A stretch of DNA of 64,000 nt from Alistipes onderdonkii. GTDB taxonomy: Bacteria > Bacteroidota > Bacteroidia > Bacteroidales > Rikenellaceae. The translations under genes were made by a program, and so were the position numbers. This document shows positions 60,902-64,000 of the stretch, one piece after another. The first letter of the stretch is position 1, and each line of letters opens with the position of its first letter. The notes under the pieces are model-generated. The model had not been told where the DNA came from. It saw nothing but the letters and a program-made list of their open reading frames with translations, and searched no databases. The DNA is taken from contig NZ_CP102251.1 in the NCBI RefSeq assembly GCF_025145285.1, positions 496,001 to 560,000 on the forward strand, written 5' to 3'.

Positions 60902-63703
60902 TTAGAATTTAACTCTGAGGTTGAAACCGATATTGCGCATCGAGGGCGACATGAAATAGTCGACCCCCTGGTAGTAGTTACCCGTAGTAGCGATGGTCTC
61001 GGGATCGAAAGGAGCCTTGTTGTAGATCATCCACAGGTTGCGGCCGACGAGCGACAACGTGATCTCGCAGATGTCGCCCAGCGTCTTCTTGGGAATCGTA
61101 TAGCCGATCGAAGCTTCCTGCAGGCGCACGTTGGTAGCCGAATAGGTATAATACTGGGGCACGGAGTTACCGCCGCCGATAGCCGTATACCACTTGTTGG
61201 CATCCACCAGGTCGTTGCCATTGATCATAACACCGCCGGCATCGCGGGCGGCAGCCGTAGCTTCGGAAACACCGTAGTAGTCGAGCATGGACTGCGTACG
61301 CGAGAACACCACGCCGCCCAGGCGGGCCGACACCATGAACCCGAAGTTGAAGTTACGCCAGCGGAAGTCGTTGCGCCATGCCATGTTGGCATCGGGGAGC
61401 ACGCTGCCCAGTTTGATGTAGTTCGCCACATCGGTCACCGGCTCCTTTGCGATTTCGCCCTTCTCGTTGATATAGACGGCTCCGTTGCTGTCTCGCTTGA
61501 GGTCGATGCGCGAATAGAAGTCACCGAGCGTACCGCCTTCGCGGAGGATGAAGCGGGCATCGCCCAGACCGCCCATATCGAGCTGGTCGACCGAGAAATG
61601 TTCGCCGGTCTCGGGGTTGACCACATCGTCGGCCAGCGAAAGGATCTTATTCTTGTTCGCCGACAGCGTGTAGTTCGAATCCCACGAGAACCTGCCCCAC
61701 GTATTGCTGTAACCCAAGGCGACCTCGAAACCGCGGTTGCGGACATTGCCCGACTGGATGGTCAGCTTGGACGAACCCGAACCGGTGGAAATATTGGGCT
61801 CGAAGGTCTGATCCTGCGTCTTGGTGTTATAGTAGGTGAAGTCGAGGTTGAAGTGGCGCAGGAAGCGCATCGTCAGACCGACCTCGAACGACTTGGTGCG
61901 CTCGGGCTTGAGGTTGTAGATCGGGAAGCGGGTCTGGGTGCTCCAGTTCAGGCCGCTCTCGCTCCAGCTGTAACGCGGATTGGCAAGATAGCGCTCGAAG
62001 GCCACACCCACCGATGCGTACGACGCACGGAGTTTGACGTAGGAGAGGTTCTTCGGCATCTCGGGGATGAGCTGCGACAGCACGACCGAAGCGCCGACCG
62101 AAGGATAGAAGAACGAGCTCTTCACCGAGTGCTCGCCGGCCAGCTGCGAAGGCCAGTCGTTACGGCCGGTCAGCGTGAGGAAATAGGTGTTCTTGAAGCC
62201 GACCTCGACCGAAGCGAAGACCGACTGGGTCTGCTCGCGCCACCCTTCCTGCAACCGCTTGGTCTTGGAGGTATTGCTCAGGTTCTGCACGTTGAAGACG
62301 TTGGCCAGCAAGGGCTTCTCGTCGGTGATCTCGCCGTCGGGGATCGGGCCGCGCACCTTCATGGCATCGTAGCGCATGTCCGAGATCGAGGCTCCGACGT
62401 TAGCCTGGAGCGACCAGTTCTCGCCGAAGGTCTTGTTGATATTCACCAGCACGTCGCCGTAGACCTGCTTGTCCTTGGTCTTCGTGATGCCGTAAAGACC
62501 GTTTTTCGAGCCCTCGGTCAGCTGCGTGAAGGTCGAAGCATAGAACTTTTCCGTATAGTCGTTGCTGCTGTTGTCGACCCGGATACGGCCGGAGACATTG
62601 AGCCAGTCGAGCACGTCGTACGAAAGCGCGGCACTCAGCATGTAACGGTCTTTGTTGTTCTCGCGCAGGTTACGGTAGTTGATCCAATAGGGGTTCTGCA
62701 TCGTCATGCCGGCATCGCCCACGGGCCAGTACTGCGTATAGAGACGGCGGGCGGGATCGTAACGCTCGTACATCTCGATATCGCCCCAGTCATTGCCGCG
62801 CGGAAAGATATAAGCGCCGACCAGCGGGTTGTTGTAGGTACCCTGGTTGGTCATGTTGCGGTCTTTCTGCATCACATAGCTGGCACCCACGTCGAGTTTC
62901 AGTTTGTCGTTGAGGAACGAGGTGGTATTGCGGAACGTGAAGTTGTATCGGTCGTAACCGTTGTTGGGGACGATACCGCGCGAATTGACCGCCGCGGCCG
63001 AGAAATAGGTCTGGTTCTTTTCGGTACCTGTCGAGAGCGACACGCTCTCGGTACCCGTTACGCCGGTCTGAAAATAGTCGTCGCGGGGATTGTAGCCCAT
63101 GTAGTTGGAACTGTTCAGGCGGTTGCCCCAACTGCGGACGAAAGAACTCTCGGTCGAATTGAGGTCGCCCGTACCGTAACGGTTCTGGAAATCGGGAAGG
63201 ATGAACGGGGACATCACCTCCGTGCTGCTCGAAACGGTCACCGAAGTGTAGCCCGCCTTGCCGCGCTTGGTCGTGACGACGATGGCACCGTTGGCGGCAT
63301 CCGAACCGTAGAGCGCAGCCGCGGCCGCACCGTTCAGCACCGACATCGACTCGATGTCCTCGGGGTTGATGTCGGCAATGGGATCGGTCGTACCCTGCGA
63401 GGCGAACTCCGTGCCGCCGTCGCGGGCCGTCGTGAACATCGGCACGCCGTCGATCACGTAGAGGGCGTTCGAAGACTGCGAGATCGATTTCTGACCGCGC
63501 ATGACGACCTTCGAGGCACTGCCGACGCCGCCCGACGACGAGTTGATCGTCACACCGGCGACCTTGCCGCTGAGCGAATTGATGAAGTTGACGTCCTTGT
63601 TGGCTACGATGTCTTCGGAATTGACCTGCTGCACGTTGTACGACAGCGCCTTTTCCGAGCGTTTGATACCGAGGGCCGTAACCACGACCGCGTCCACATC
63701 CAC
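60902..63703 (-). CDS. SusC/RagA-type TonB-dependent transporter, main part of a frameshifted gene
   Basis: Outer-membrane transporter for the N-glycan locus. The frame given begins at a GTG inside the gene (VDVDAVVVTALGIKRSEKALSYNVQQV, the TonB-linked start of the plug). The plug contains FINSLSGKVAGVTINSSSGGVG, SNALYVIDGVPMF and DINPEDIESMSVLNGAAAAALYGSDAANGAI, the signature SusC motifs. The 22-strand barrel runs to the terminal MRNIGFNLRVKF. The same frame continues upstream through ADAVLEINYLGYEPIAQ to a C10 tract, where it loses register with the N-terminal part. The intact protein would be over 1000 aa with its 5' end beyond the window. Confidence 0.93.
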   Translation of the reverse strand: MDVDAVVVTALGIKRSEKALSYNVQQVNSEDIVANKDVNFINSLSGKVAGVTINSSSGGVGSASKVVMRGQKSISQSSNALYVIDGVPMFTTARDGGTEFASQGTTDPIADINPEDIESMSVLNGAAAAALYGSDAANGAIVVTTKRGKAGYTSVTVSSSTEVMSPFILPDFQNRYGTGDLNSTESSFVRSWGNRLNSSNYMGYNPRDDYFQTGVTGTESVSLSTGTEKNQTYFSAAAVNSRGIVPNNGYDRYNFTFRNTTSFLNDKLKLDVGASYVMQKDRNMTNQGTYNNPLVGAYIFPRGNDWGDIEMYERYDPARRLYTQYWPVGDAGMTMQNPYWINYRNLRENNKDRYMLSAALSYDVLDWLNVSGRIRVDNSSNDYTEKFYASTFTQLTEGSKNGLYGITKTKDKQVYGDVLVNINKTFGENWSLQANVGASISDMRYDAMKVRGPIPDGEITDEKPLLANVFNVQNLSNTSKTKRLQEGWREQTQSVFASVEVGFKNTYFLTLTGRNDWPSQLAGEHSVKSSFFYPSVGASVVLSQLIPEMPKNLSYVKLRASYASVGVAFERYLANPRYSWSESGLNWSTQTRFPIYNLKPERTKSFEVGLTMRFLRHFNLDFTYYNTKTQDQTFEPNISTGSGSSKLTIQSGNVRNRGFEVALGYSNTWGRFSWDSNYTLSANKNKILSLADDVVNPETGEHFSVDQLDMGGLGDARFILREGGTLGDFYSRIDLKRDSNGAVYINEKGEIAKEPVTDVANYIKLGSVLPDANMAWRNDFRWRNFNFGFMVSARLGGVVFSRTQSMLDYYGVSEATAAARDAGGVMINGNDLVDANKWYTAIGGGNSVPQYYTYSATNVRLQEASIGYTIPKKTLGDICEITLSLVGRNLWMIYNKAPFDPETIATTGNYYQGVDYFMSPSMRNIGFNLRVKF

Positions 63704-63797
63704 CGCCGACTCCCGGAGCGTAAAGGTGATGTTGGTGCGGCTGCCTACGGCCTGTGCGATCGGTTCGTAGCCTAAATAATTGATTTCTAATACAGCA

Positions 63798-64000
63798 TCA
63801 GCCGAGGGGGGGGGGAACTTGCAGCGAGAAATCGCCGTCCACGCCGGTACTCGTACCGATCGTAGTCCCTTTGATAATGACCGCAGCGCCGATCACCGGC
63901 ATACCGGAAGCATCGACGACCTTGCCCGTCACGGTGACAGGCTGGCCGGGCTGTGCGGCCGGAGCTTTCTGCGAGAGTACGATCGACGTATTCTCGACGG
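63798..64000 (-). CDS. N-terminal fragment of the SusC gene (carboxypeptidase-like regulatory domain), 5' end outside window
   Basis: The frame is open from the window edge and encodes the N-terminal accessory domain of SusC proteins: VTVTGKVVDASGMPVIGAAV, IIKGTTIGTSTGVDGDFSLQVP. After the C10 tract it reads three prolines, Leu, Gly and a TGA stop (63800-63798). With nine Cs it would continue as ...VPPPSADAVLEINYLGYEP into the main frame at 60902-63703. Both parts therefore belong to one gene disrupted by +1. Confidence 0.85.
   Translation of the reverse strand, partial: VENTSIVLSQKAPAAQPGQPVTVTGKVVDASGMPVIGAAVIIKGTTIGTSTGVDGDFSLQVPPPLG
63806..63815 (-). repeat. C10 homopolymer causing a +1 frameshift in the SusC gene
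   Basis: Ten G on the plus strand (C10 in the coding strand). Frame comparison of both sides shows that nine would restore the reading frame. Confidence 0.8.

Overview
The window comes from a Bacteroidota genome, most likely a GC-rich gut Bacteroidales of the Alistipes/Rikenellaceae type. This is inferred from SusC/SusD pairs, DUF1735/BT_3987-type and BACON lipoproteins, a fimbrillin, Bacteroidota promoters (TTTG-N19-TAnnTTTG) and high GC. No rRNA, tRNA, CRISPR array, integrase or transposase was seen.

Layout. (1) 1-7185, + strand: the distal part of a starch-utilisation (sus) locus. It holds a 5'-truncated SusG amylase with an inserted CBM58-like domain, a second GH13 lipoprotein, a SusA-type neopullulanase and a GH97 SusB. 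(2) 7475-14367, +: a tight housekeeping run of MazG-like hydrolase, a 135-aa unknown, an OPT transporter, a small lipoprotein, pepT, nadE and a DUF4923 protein. gdhA follows with its own promoter and terminator. (3) 16125-19861, -: PAP2-like membrane protein, rpoN (sigma-54) and asnS. The asnS promoter overlaps a divergent + promoter. That promoter drives a shortened GH2-like protein, rlmH and a LuxR-type regulator, followed by a TonB-dependent receptor with a small lipoprotein, nadC, an LtaS-like sulfatase-fold membrane enzyme and a DUF2156-GNAT fusion. (4) 29750-30601, -: a fimbrillin-like lipoprotein. (5) 31089-44113, -: a ten-gene purine operon, purE-K-L-C-F-M-N-H-D-folD. It is preceded by a leader with a consensus promoter, a glutamine-rich 48-codon ORF and a strong intrinsic terminator 19 nt before purE. 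(6) 44519-64000, -: a polysaccharide utilisation locus that looks complete for high-mannose N-glycans. It holds SusC/SusD, a GH18-fold protein without catalytic residues, a DUF1735-LamG lipoprotein, a catalytic GH18 endo-beta-N-acetylglucosaminidase, a BACON/LRR lipoprotein, an MFS permease, a GH130 phosphorylase and three GH92 alpha-mannosidases.

How region 6 probably works (inference from family knowledge): the GH18 enzyme releases the glycan at the surface, the two non-catalytic lipoproteins and SusD bind it, SusC imports it, the GH92 enzymes trim alpha-mannose, the MFS carrier imports Man-GlcNAc and GH130 phosphorolyses it. The SusC gene is interrupted here by one extra base in a C10 tract, so it is either phase-OFF or a sequence error.

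The strongest candidate for something undescribed is the purine-operon leader. A Gln-rich leader ORF is followed by an attenuator-like terminator, and the start-codon region of the ORF repeats the 5' arm of that terminator.
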